Below, in pieces: positions 6,229 through 12,167 of a stretch of DNA of 12,570 nucleotides. Origin of the DNA: Clostridia bacterium. Lineage in GTDB: Bacteria > Bacillota_A > Clostridia > Christensenellales > UBA1242. Location: contig JAGBBI010000169.1 in the NCBI GenBank assembly GCA_017938565.1, positions 1-12,570 on the forward strand, written 5' to 3'. Every line of letters starts with the position of its first letter. Within the stretch, counting starts at the first letter, position 1. The notes beneath the pieces are model-generated. The model worked only from the letters and a program-made list of their open reading frames with translations. It searched no databases and was not told the origin of the DNA. The position numbers were made by a program, and so were the translations under genes.

Positions 6229-6702
6229 ATGGTTAAATTAAAGATATGGTCGCAAGTTTTGTCAGTTTTGATATTTTTTATTACTTGTATTTTTTCTAGT
6301 GAATTTTCAAGAAAAAATTCAGTATTGAATCTTTCTATGTCAGAATTAGTTGAAACGGGTGCTGAAGGTATTGAGTATTGCGTTCCTGTTGAAGTGCTTG
6401 ATATAAATGAAAATGAAAATGGTTATATAGAGATTACAACTTATGAAAATTCTTTTGTAAAGGCACCTTTTGCATTGAAGCTTTATCATGCAAATAAAGA
6501 TGGAATGCGTGGTGTGGTCATTGAAAAATACGGATATACTTGTTACATTATGGGGTTTGATATAATAAACATTGTGAACGGAGGTAGAGTAATTGCTGGT
6601 GATATTGTGGGGAGCTTAAAATCGAACAAATTATTTGTAAAAGTATATAAAAACGAAAGCCGAATAAGTTTGAAAACAATAAGGAAAATGTTTAATGTTT
6701 AA
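6229..6702 (+). CDS. spoIVFA: SpoIVFA-like protein with degenerate LytM/M23 domain
   Basis: This 157-residue protein has one N-terminal membrane helix (about 6-24) and a C-terminal beta-rich domain (about 78-157). The domain reads like a LytM/M23 fold: VKAPFALKLYHANKDGMRGVVIEKYG, a tyrosine strand, then INIVNGGRVIAGDIVGSL and a final LFVKVYKN strand. The zinc-binding HxxxD and HxH residues of active M23 peptidases are absent, as in SpoIVFA, which does not cut peptidoglycan but holds and inhibits the protease SpoIVFB until it is itself cleaved. Its 8-nt overlap with spoIVFB supports the name. It is shorter than B. subtilis SpoIVFA because the N-terminal cytoplasmic part is missing. ATG 6229 has no ribosome site; a 7-codon frame (MKKIKLY, 6204-6227) ends just before it. 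Confidence 0.7.
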   Translation: MVKLKIWSQVLSVLIFFITCIFSSEFSRKNSVLNLSMSELVETGAEGIEYCVPVEVLDINENENGYIEITTYENSFVKAPFALKLYHANKDGMRGVVIEKYGYTCYIMGFDIINIVNGGRVIAGDIVGSLKSNKLFVKVYKNESRISLKTIRKMFNV

Positions 6703-7603
6703 AGCTTTTGTGAAAAAAAACATACAAAAATACAAACAGCTTCCAGTGGTAATTCATCCCTTGTTTGTACTGTTTGGTGCTTATTGTTGCGTAGTTGGAC
6801 TGTGCCGGGTATTTTTTTGCTATACATTGTCAGCAATACTGCATGAATTTGGCCATTTTATTGTTGCGAAAAAATGTGGTTATAAAATGGTTCAGGTAAG
6901 GCTTATGCCGTATGGAGCGGAACTTGGTGGAGATCTTGATCAGTTTGTTTATAATGACGAAATTAAAATTGCTGTTGCAGGACCGTTAACTAGTTTTGTT
7001 ATTGCTTTGATTTTGGTGGCAATGTGGTGGGTAAATCCTAATTGTTATGAATACACTTTTGAGTTTTGTATATCAAACATTGTGTGTGCGGTATTTAACA
7101 TATTACCAATATTTCCATTAGATGGTGGTAGGGTTTTGGTGGCAATTCTTTCTAAGAGGTTGAGGAGGGCAGATGCTGTAAGATACGCAAAAACGGCGAC
7201 TCAGATATTTGCTATTATGTTGTTTATAGTGTTTTTACTTAGTTCTTTCTATACGTTAAATTTATCTTTTGGCTTAGTTTCGATAATGTTGTTTGCGTCG
7301 AGCAGTACAAATAGTACGCTAAACAATTACTTAAGAATTAATTTTGCAAGCAGGAACAAGAACTTGGCGAAGGGATTAGAGGTCGTAGAGTTAGTGGTAG
7401 GTGAGGATACGAAAGTATATAAAGTGTATTCTAAACTAAAATCACAAAAGTTTTATAAATTCATTATAGTTGATAACAGAATGAATATAAAGAGCACAAT
7501 AGATGAGTTGGTGTTTGATGGGTTTAATCCAGAAGATTTTAAAAAAACATTTGGAGAAATATCGTTATTAAAATATAATAAAAATATTGAATTTAACCGT
7601 TGA
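6695..7603 (+). CDS. spoIVFB: SpoIVFB-like intramembrane metalloprotease (M50)
   Basis: At 302 residues this is a site-2-protease family member. The zinc motif HEFGH (His50, Glu51, His54) lies in a membrane helix, and the second signature NILPIFPLDGG gives Asp143 as third ligand; both match SpoIVFB spacing. Several hydrophobic helices fill residues 20-215, and a soluble C-terminal part (about 216-302) takes the place of the CBS domain that senses ATP in the Bacillus enzyme. In B. subtilis the enzyme cleaves pro-sigma-K in the mother cell under control of SpoIVFA and BofA. The start ATG overlaps the spoIVFA stop by 8 nt, with AAGGA at 6681-6685. The position between spoIVFA and rplU is the conserved one. 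Whether its substrate here is pro-sigma-K cannot be seen. Confidence 0.9.
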   Translation: MFKAFVKKNIQKYKQLPVVIHPLFVLFGAYCCVVGLCRVFFCYTLSAILHEFGHFIVAKKCGYKMVQVRLMPYGAELGGDLDQFVYNDEIKIAVAGPLTSFVIALILVAMWWVNPNCYEYTFEFCISNIVCAVFNILPIFPLDGGRVLVAILSKRLRRADAVRYAKTATQIFAIMLFIVFLLSSFYTLNLSFGLVSIMLFASSSTNSTLNNYLRINFASRNKNLAKGLEVVELVVGEDTKVYKVYSKLKSQKFYKFIIVDNRMNIKSTIDELVFDGFNPEDFKKTFGEISLLKYNKNIEFNR

Positions 7604-7628
7604 CAATTTTAATATTTTATGTTAAAAT
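7600..7628 (+). promoter_or_regulatory. Strong promoter of the L21-Prp-L27 operon
   Basis: A consensus TTGACA (7600-7605), a 17-bp spacer and TAAAAT (7623-7628) with an extended -10 TG are seen. The -35 box overlaps the spoIVFB stop codon. Transcription would start near 7635, at the head of the L21 leader. It allows growth-level expression of the ribosomal genes independent of the sporulation genes upstream. Confidence 0.85.
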
Positions 7629-7631
7629 TCT

Positions 7632-7716
7632 TCTCGAGCCACTCGGAGAGGGTTTTGTAAGTCTTTGCACACAAAGCACCCTAACGGTGAGACTGGTAAG
7701 AGGAGGTAGACTTAAT
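7632..7716 (+). promoter_or_regulatory. L21 ribosomal-protein leader
   Basis: The leader of about 80 nt between the promoter and rplU is GC-richer and foldable: CGAG/CTCG (7635-7638 with 7642-7645), CTTTG/CAAAG (7663-7667 with 7672-7676), CACC/GGTG (7677-7680 with 7686-7689), plus an alternative GTCT/AGAC outer pairing (7661-7664 with 7690-7693). It ends in AGGAGGT (7701-7707). A structured leader here is typical of Firmicutes rplU operons, where it is thought to mediate feedback by L21. The family assignment is by position and motif, not by a covariance search. Confidence 0.7.
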
Positions 7717-8022
7717 ATGTACGCTATTGTAGAAGCTGGCGGAAAGCAACAAAAGGCAGAAGTTGGAAAGTTCTTTAAGACTGAGAAGGTAAACGCAGAA
7801 GTTGGTTCAAATGTTGAACTAAAATGTTTGCTTTATGTTGATGACCAAGGCAATGTAAAAACTGGTGCTGACGTTAAAAATGTTAAAGTTGTAGCAGAAG
7901 TTTTAGAAAATGGCAAGGAAGACAAGGTTGTTGTTTATAAGTACAAAGCAAAGAAGAATGAACACAAGAAACAAGGTCATCGTCAACCATATTCTAAATT
8001 GAAAGTTGTTTCAATAGGTTAG
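7717..8022 (+). CDS. rplU: 50S ribosomal protein L21
   Basis: At 101 residues it is full length for bL21. It opens with the hallmark MYAIVEAGGKQQKAEVGKFF and carries the C-terminal KYKAKKNEHKKQGHRQPYSKL, the basic RNA-binding tail region (KxKKxxxxxxGHRQ) that contacts 23S rRNA. The start ATG 7717 has AGGAGGT 9 nt upstream; the longer open frame back to 7600 is leader RNA, not protein. It is the first gene of a three-gene operon, followed 5 nt later by prp. Confidence 0.98.
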   Translation: MYAIVEAGGKQQKAEVGKFFKTEKVNAEVGSNVELKCLLYVDDQGNVKTGADVKNVKVVAEVLENGKEDKVVVYKYKAKKNEHKKQGHRQPYSKLKVVSIG

Positions 8023-8027
8023 TAGTT

Positions 8028-8363
8028 ATGACAAATGTTACTATTGAAAAACGTAATGGAAGCATTAAAAGGATAGTTTGTGATGGTCATACAAACTATG
8101 GAGAGGCAGGCGAAGATATTGTATGCTCGGCATTGTCAAGTATAGTACAAACGGCATTGATGGGTGTCTTAATTGTCGCAGGTGTAAACGCAAAGTTTGA
8201 AAGAAACGATGACAAGGGTTTTTTGTCAATTGAAATTCCTGACGATTTAGACGACAAAAAGAGGCATGATGCTGATATAATTTTAAATACAATGCATTTA
8301 GGAATATCTGATTTAAATGAAGGCTTCTCGGATTATATTGAAGTGGAGGTAAAGAACTTATGA
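8028..8363 (+). CDS. prp: Ribosomal-processing cysteine protease Prp (YsxB)
   Basis: The 111-residue product has the catalytic pair His21 (in [16 protein letters not shown]) and Cys33, spaced as in Staphylococcus aureus Prp (H22/C34). Prp removes the N-terminal extension of L27 before or during ribosome assembly, a step shown to be essential in S. aureus. Its substrate gene rpmA follows directly and overlaps by 4 nt (ATGA), and the encoded L27 has a matching extension, which supports the assignment. The ribosome site is weak and translation is probably coupled to rplU, whose stop is 5 nt upstream. Confidence 0.95.
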   Translation: MTNVTIEKRNGSIKRIVCDGHTNYGEAGEDIVCSALSSIVQTALMGVLIVAGVNAKFERNDDKGFLSIEIPDDLDDKKRHDADIILNTMHLGISDLNEGFSDYIEVEVKNL

Positions 8364-8632
8364 TGTTTATTAATATTCAATTGTTCGCTCATAAAAAGGG
8401 TGGCGGTTCAACAAAGAATGGCAGAGATAGTAACGCTCAAAGACTTGGCGTTAAAGCGTTCGATGGCGAAATCGTATCAGCCGGAAGCATAATTGTACGT
8501 CAAAGAGGAACAAAGATTCATCCAGGAACCAATGTTGGAATTGGCGATGATGACACTTTGTATGCTAAAAAGACAGGAGCTGTTAAGTTTGAGCGTGTTG
8601 GAAAAGATCGCAAAAAAGTTAGCGTTCTATAA
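8360..8632 (+). CDS. rpmA: 50S ribosomal protein L27 with Prp-cleaved N-terminal extension
   Basis: At 90 residues it carries the bL27 signature [20 protein letters not shown] and [23 protein letters not shown]. The N-terminus [10 protein letters not shown] precedes HKKGGG, matching the Firmicutes extension (…NLQFFA in S. aureus) that Prp removes after the alanine. The exposed mature N-terminus reaches the peptidyl-transferase centre. GGAGGT (8345-8350) lies 9 nt before ATG 8360; ATG 8363 is a second possible start that drops only one Met. A strong terminator follows within 6 nt and ends the operon. No obg gene comes next, unlike many Firmicutes. Confidence 0.98.
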   Translation: MMFINIQLFAHKKGGGSTKNGRDSNAQRLGVKAFDGEIVSAGSIIVRQRGTKIHPGTNVGIGDDDTLYAKKTGAVKFERVGKDRKKVSVL

Positions 8633-8637
8633 AAAAC

Positions 8638-8677
8638 AAAAACCTATGAAAAATAATTCATAGGTTTTTATTTTTTT
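8638..8677 (+). terminator. Terminator of the rplU-prp-rpmA operon
   Basis: A perfect 13-bp stem, AAAAACCTATGAA (8638-8650) with 8657-8669, has a 6-nt loop and a long T-tract to 8677. Confidence 0.95.
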
Positions 8678-8693
8678 GCTGGCATAATTAAAG

Positions 8694-8722
8694 TTTACAT
8701 TTTTATAATAAGATGGTATAAT
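8694..8722 (+). promoter_or_regulatory. Promoter of the Rho-like gene
   Basis: TTTACA (8694-8699), a 17-bp spacer and consensus TATAAT (8717-8722) with an extended -10 TG (8714-8715) predict a start near 8729. That gives a leader of about 20 nt with AAGGCGG (8738-8744) before ATG 8750. Confidence 0.8.
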
Positions 8723-8749
8723 GTTTTAAAAACTTCAAGGCGGTATTTT

Positions 8750-10198
8750 ATGATGTTTAATAAATTGATGGGTAGTGAGCGAGCCGAACTTGGTTCAAAA
8801 TCGATTCAATATTTAAGAAAACTCGCAGACGCAATTGGTGTTGACAGTCCAACATTGATGGGGAAGGAGGAATTGATTGATGAAATTTTGGTTGTTTTGA
8901 TGGGGGGAAGCCCAGCAAAGAAAAAAGAGACAAGGGGCAGGCCGAAGAAAGAGTTTGATGTTAAAGTTTTTGACGATGCGGTGGAAGATGATGAAAATCA
9001 TTTGGTAGTTGAATATGATTATAAGGTCCCTCGCGGACTTGGCGTCGGTGTTTTTTCTTCGGGTGCCGGAGATGAAAAATCTTTAAGGGATCAACGAAAT
9101 AGGTTATATGATAAATATGTAAGATTTTATGAACAGCAATTAAAGGATAATGAGCAAAAAATTAAAGAAGCCGAAGCGCAACGAAATATTGGAATATCAT
9201 TTGGAGATGATGTTAAAAATTATATTACAGCAGATGTAGACGAATTATTAAACGATTCAAAATATGAAATAAACTACGGATATGTTTATAATGAAAATGG
9301 CAAAAAATATCTACTATGCTCGGGCTTTGATATAACGAATAAAATTGAATTAAGTGGGACGTATATTGGTCAAGATGATTATTTAAGGGAGGGAGATGAA
9401 GTTCATTACTATTTTTCCGACGAAAATGCCCTCAACATTTTGATGGTTAATGGAGTTTATGTGGATGAGATTCAAGACAGAAGGCACTATAACGACTTAA
9501 AGATTGGGTATCCAGAGGTTAGGGTCGATACAATAAGTATTGTAAATCAATTAACGCCAATAGCATATGGGTCAAGGAATGTTTTGTTTGGTGATTATGA
9601 GGTGGCTCAATTTGCTGGAACAAAGATAGTCAAAAGTGTGGCAAAAGGAGATAGGGATGTGTATGTCTACACTTTGGGTCTTGACATGGACGAAAATGTT
9701 CTTGATGTATTGAAAAAATCAAGCGATGTAATCTATAATATTACATCAAATTCAAACAGCTTTCAATCTTTAATGGGGGTAAATGTTTTTGCAGAAAGGG
9801 TGAAAAGGTTGGCGGAGTTAGGCAATGATGTATTTATATACATTCATAATTATCCAGAGATTGAAAGATTTATGGATGAATTTTCTAATTCTCAGATTGT
9901 GAAAGATATCTTCGAGTTGGGCGCAAATTTTAAAGAGGCTGGAAGCATAACTACTGTTGCGTGCTTTGAAAAATGTGCGGAAAATGATGAGATTAATAAT
10001 GTATTAACAAATAAAATTTGTTTTTCAGGCAAAATAGAGGGGATTGATGACTTGGGAGTGGTTGTTTCACAATGCAAAACGTTATTTATGGACAAATTTT
10101 TAACCTTTAAAGAGATGGAACAAATAGAGAAGCTGAAGAATGAATGGCAGACGATGTCTAGTATGGAAAGAAGCAAGATAATAAATAGATATAATTGA
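8750..10198 (+). CDS. Rho-like protein with lost ATPase motifs (Rho pseudo-ATPase)
   Basis: This 482-residue protein follows Rho domain by domain. Residues 18-50 match the Rho-N helices (YLRKLADAIGV...GKEELIDEIL). An insertion at 55-170 holds an AT-hook-like RGRPKK (62-67) and a likely coiled coil (about 111-145). Residues 174-240 fit the cold-shock-like RNA-binding domain, and 246-258 (YNDLKIGYPEVRV) the conserved linker. The RecA-like core follows: VNQLTPIAYGSRNVLF for LDLASPIGRGQRGLIV, FAERVKRLAELGNDVFIYI for the helix and Walker B strand, and ELGANFKEAGSITTVACF for FFGAARNVEEGGSLTIIAT. The PKAGKT P-loop is replaced by EVAQFAGTK (284-292), Walker B Asp is His366, the Q-loop region is about 13 residues shorter, and the SGTR arginine-finger segment is unrecognisable. 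So nucleotide-driven translocation is unlikely. A regulator or antagonist of Rho, or an RNA-binding protein, is inference. It is monocistronic. Confidence 0.75.
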   Translation: MMFNKLMGSERAELGSKSIQYLRKLADAIGVDSPTLMGKEELIDEILVVLMGGSPAKKKETRGRPKKEFDVKVFDDAVEDDENHLVVEYDYKVPRGLGVGVFSSGAGDEKSLRDQRNRLYDKYVRFYEQQLKDNEQKIKEAEAQRNIGISFGDDVKNYITADVDELLNDSKYEINYGYVYNENGKKYLLCSGFDITNKIELSGTYIGQDDYLREGDEVHYYFSDENALNILMVNGVYVDEIQDRRHYNDLKIGYPEVRVDTISIVNQLTPIAYGSRNVLFGDYEVAQFAGTKIVKSVAKGDRDVYVYTLGLDMDENVLDVLKKSSDVIYNITSNSNSFQSLMGVNVFAERVKRLAELGNDVFIYIHNYPEIERFMDEFSNSQIVKDIFELGANFKEAGSITTVACFEKCAENDEINNVLTNKICFSGKIEGIDDLGVVVSQCKTLFMDKFLTFKEMEQIEKLKNEWQTMSSMERSKIINRYN

Positions 10199-10239
10199 TT
10201 ATGAATAAATTTGTAAATTATGAATATAATGAATAAACG

Positions 10240-10270
10240 AAAGGAAGTACGTATAGTGCTTCCTTTAAAA
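10240..10270. terminator. Convergent terminator between the Rho-like gene and the minus-strand hypothetical gene
   Basis: An 11-bp stem with one G-U pair, AAAGGAAGTAC (10240-10250) with 10256-10266, has a 5-nt loop. The T-tracts beside it are poor. It lies between convergent genes and may serve both. Confidence 0.65.
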
Positions 10271-10271
10271 T

Positions 10272-10532
10272 TTATTGTTGTGCGTTTTCAAGCATTAAAT
10301 AATCGAAGTTTATCGACTCAACAAAGTCGCTTGCTAAAAATTTTATATTGTTAAAATTTTCATATGAGTAGTAATGAGTATCAAGAATAACAGGTGTTGG
10401 TATATTTAACAAATAACAAATTTCTGACAAGTGGTCAAAAAAAGTTTCTCTTGAATAATTTTCAATTGTTTCATAGATAATATCTTTTTTTATTTTGTTT
10501 TCATGCATGGTTTTTGCCCAAATTCTTATCAT
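10272..10532 (-). CDS. Conserved hypothetical protein, 86 residues
   Basis: This is a small soluble protein of unknown function. It opens MIRIWAKTMHENKI, has a helical middle (FFDHLSEICYLLNIPTPVIL) and ends with SDFVESINFDYLMLENAQQ. The style recalls short uncharacterised Clostridia proteins with the IPTPV and DFVES motifs, but I cannot name a characterised family. TAGGAG lies about 10 nt before the start codon (complement of 10530-10532), and a minus-strand promoter precedes it, so it is likely expressed. It diverges from greA and converges on the Rho-like gene. There is no signal peptide or membrane helix. The codon use looks like that of its neighbours. Confidence 0.75.
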   Translation of the reverse strand: MIRIWAKTMHENKIKKDIIYETIENYSRETFFDHLSEICYLLNIPTPVILDTHYYSYENFNNIKFLASDFVESINFDYLMLENAQQ

Positions 10533-10571
10533 TTATAATTTTCTCCTAAAAGTGAAATTGTTACTTAAAGT

Positions 10572-10600
10572 AGTTTAACATAAATGATTAACAATAACAA
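10572..10600 (-). promoter_or_regulatory. Promoter of the minus-strand hypothetical gene
   Basis: On the minus strand, TTGTTA (complement of 10595-10600), a 17-bp spacer and TAAACT (complement of 10572-10577) with an extended -10 TG are seen. It is back to back with the greA promoter 31 bp away. Confidence 0.55.
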
Positions 10601-10631
10601 TAAAATTTTAATTAAAGATAAAATTTTTCAC

Positions 10632-10660
10632 TTGACATAATTTGTGTTTGATAATATAAT
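10632..10660 (+). promoter_or_regulatory. Consensus promoter of greA
   Basis: TTGACA (10632-10637), 17 bp and TATAAT (10655-10660) are an exact sigma-A consensus. The start would be near 10667, with a leader of about 34 nt carrying AGGAGG (10688-10693). Confidence 0.92.
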
Positions 10661-10700
10661 ATGCACTCGTGAAAACGTACTAAACTTAGGAGGTTTTAAT

Positions 10701-11171
10701 ATGGCAGACATCTTTTTAACAAAAGAAGGTAGAGAAGAAAAGGAAAAATATTTGGATTTTTTAAAGACAACGAAACGTCAAGAAGTTATAGAGAAACTAA
10801 AAACGGCAAGAGAATTTGGCGACTTAAGTGAAAATGCTGAATATGATGCTGCACGAGATGAGCAAAGAAAATTAGAGGCAGAAATAGAAAAGATTGAAGA
10901 AACTTTGAGAGTCGCAAAAATTGTTGATAGTAAAGATATAAAGACCGACATTGTAAGCGTAGGAACGACGGTCAAGCTTTATGATGAGGAGTTTGATGAA
11001 GAAGTTGAATATTCAATAGTAGGATCTCTTGAATGTAATCCAAGTAAAGGACTTATAAGTAATGAGTCTCCAATAGGAAGATCGCTTATGGGCAAGAAGG
11101 TTGGCGACGTGGTAAGCGTTGAAGCTCCAGCTGGTGTAATCAAGATGAAAGTTTTAAATATAAAAGTTTAA
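10701..11171 (+). CDS. greA: Transcription elongation factor GreA
   Basis: At 156 residues it is full length. The N-terminal coiled coil carries the acidic tip Asp41 and Glu44 in AREFGDLSENAEYDAARDEQ, the residues that coordinate the catalytic metal when GreA enters the RNA polymerase secondary channel and stimulates cleavage of backtracked RNA. The C-terminal FKBP-like domain reads VGTTVKLYDEE through SPIGRSLMGKKVGD to the end. The start is ATG 10701, with AGGAGG 7 nt upstream; the longer frame from 10644 would start inside the promoter. It has its own terminator and promoter. Next door is a Rho-like gene, so two transcription factors sit close together, though in separate units. Confidence 0.98.
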   Translation: MADIFLTKEGREEKEKYLDFLKTTKRQEVIEKLKTAREFGDLSENAEYDAARDEQRKLEAEIEKIEETLRVAKIVDSKDIKTDIVSVGTTVKLYDEEFDEEVEYSIVGSLECNPSKGLISNESPIGRSLMGKKVGDVVSVEAPAGVIKMKVLNIKV

Positions 11172-11185
11172 TGGTTAAGTTTTTT

Positions 11186-11219
11186 AAGTCAGGTACAAAA
11201 AGTATCTGACTTTTTATTT
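11186..11219 (+). terminator. Terminator of greA
   Basis: An 11-bp stem with one G-U pair, AAGTCAGGTAC (11186-11196) with 11202-11212, has a 5-A loop and is followed by a T-rich tract. Confidence 0.9.
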
Positions 11220-11288
11220 TTATATTGTAGATTAAAAATTTAGACGTATGGAATTATTTTTTGTTAATTTAATAATACTAAAATATAT

Positions 11289-11654
11289 ATGAAAGCAATA
11301 AAATTTATATCTTTCTCTATTTTAGCAGGTCTTGTGGTTGGATTTGTCAACGGCTTTTTAGGTGCTGGAGGCGGTATGCTTTTGGTTCCGCTATTGACTT
11401 ACTTATTTAAAATGAACACAAAAGTAACTCATAGTACTGCAGTTTTTGTAATGATGCCAATTTGTTTAATTAGCGGTTTAACGTATTTGTTTAAGGGGGT
11501 TGTTGATTATAATATTTTACTACCGGTGGCGTTGGGTACATTGGTTGGTGGTCTTATTGGAAGTTTGTTTTTAAAGAAATTAAATAGTACTTGGATTAAT
11601 TATATTTTTTACTTTGTAATGATTGGTTCGGGGGTGTGGATTTTAATAAGATAG
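11289..11654 (+). CDS. Half-size TauE/SafE family membrane protein (first of pair)
   Basis: The 121-residue hydrophobic protein has about four membrane helices. The family signature GFVNGFLGAGGGMLLVPLL (about 18-36) is the glycine-rich turn and proline helix of TauE/SafE permeases, which are linked to export of sulfite, sulfoacetate or related organosulfur anions. Full-length members (about 250 residues) contain two such repeats; this gene holds one. The second half is encoded 8 nt downstream, so the two products presumably assemble together. No ribosome site precedes ATG 11289 and no clear sigma-A promoter is seen nearby, so the mode of initiation is uncertain. The substrate cannot be told from sequence. 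Confidence 0.85.
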   Translation: MKAIKFISFSILAGLVVGFVNGFLGAGGGMLLVPLLTYLFKMNTKVTHSTAVFVMMPICLISGLTYLFKGVVDYNILLPVALGTLVGGLIGSLFLKKLNSTWINYIFYFVMIGSGVWILIR

Positions 11655-11662
11655 GAGTTGTT

Positions 11663-12067
11663 ATGAGGTTTATATATTTTTTATTTTTAAGTATAATTTC
11701 CGGAATATTAGCAGGAATGGGAATGGGCGGAGGAACTCTTCTTATACCGATATTAACAATGATAATGAAGGTTGACCAATTGACGGCGCAAGCGACTAAT
11801 TTGTTGGTTTTTATTCCGTGTTCAATTACTGTTTGCATAGTATATGCGAAAAATAAATTAATAGATTTTAAAGGGAGTTGGCTGATTTCAGTTGTTGCGT
11901 CAACACTTTCTATTCTTGCGGTAATTGTGGCTGTAAAATTAAAAAGCGAGTTGTTGTCTACAATATTTGGAATATTTTTAATAGTCTTGGGTTTTGTGCA
12001 GTTTGTTGTTCAAATTGTCAATACTAATAGGGTCAAATCTGCTTATGTCAAGCGAAAACAGATTTAA
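11663..12067 (+). CDS. Half-size TauE/SafE family membrane protein (second of pair)
   Basis: The 134-residue partner of the preceding gene has the same signature near its N-terminus, GILAGMGMGGGTLLIPIL (about 13-30), then three or more membrane helices and a basic, probably cytoplasmic, tail (KSAYVKRKQI). The start ATG 11663 is chosen because AGGAG (11653-11657) overlaps the upstream stop codon; the frame is open further upstream but lacks a better site. The two proteins together add to about 255 residues, the length of one normal TauE/SafE permease, and their coupled arrangement suggests a heterodimer. Function in anion export is from the family only. Confidence 0.85.
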   Translation: MRFIYFLFLSIISGILAGMGMGGGTLLIPILTMIMKVDQLTAQATNLLVFIPCSITVCIVYAKNKLIDFKGSWLISVVASTLSILAVIVAVKLKSELLSTIFGIFLIVLGFVQFVVQIVNTNRVKSAYVKRKQI

Positions 12068-12081
12068 ATGATTTCTTAAAA

Positions 12082-12125
12082 TTGTCTAAACCTGTCAAAA
12101 TTATTAGACAAGAAGATTTTTTTTT
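12082..12125 (+). other. Inverted repeat followed by T-tract upstream of rnfC
   Basis: TTGTCTAA (12082-12089) and its exact complement TTAGACAA (12104-12111) are separated by 14 nt. Nine T residues follow from 12117. It could be a weak terminator for the TauE/SafE pair or, because the right arm overlaps the likely rnfC -35 box, an operator. Confidence 0.5.
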
Positions 12126-12133
12126 GCTATTAT
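12105..12133 (+). promoter_or_regulatory. Candidate promoter of rnfC
   Basis: TAGACA (12105-12110), a 17-bp spacer and TATTAT (12128-12133) are seen; a shifted -10 TATAAT at 12131-12136 is also present. The leader would be about 28 nt. The ribosome site is poor (TAGGAA, 12151-12156). Confidence 0.5.
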
Positions 12134-12167
12134 AATTATAAAATTGTGGGTAGGAAAATAGTTTGTG

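Noticed and set aside
9892..10176. Minus-strand open frame inside the Rho-like gene
   Set aside because: It has no ribosome site or promoter and is fully inside a coherent plus-strand protein.
10199..10271. Possible extension of the Rho-like gene or a small gene downstream
   Set aside because: The segment is short, AT-rich and holds only the convergent hairpin; no start with a ribosome site was seen.
12082..12111. Rex operator upstream of rnfC
   Set aside because: Rex sites have arms TTGTTAA/TTAACAA about 4 nt apart; here the arms differ and the gap is 14 nt, so I did not name the regulator.
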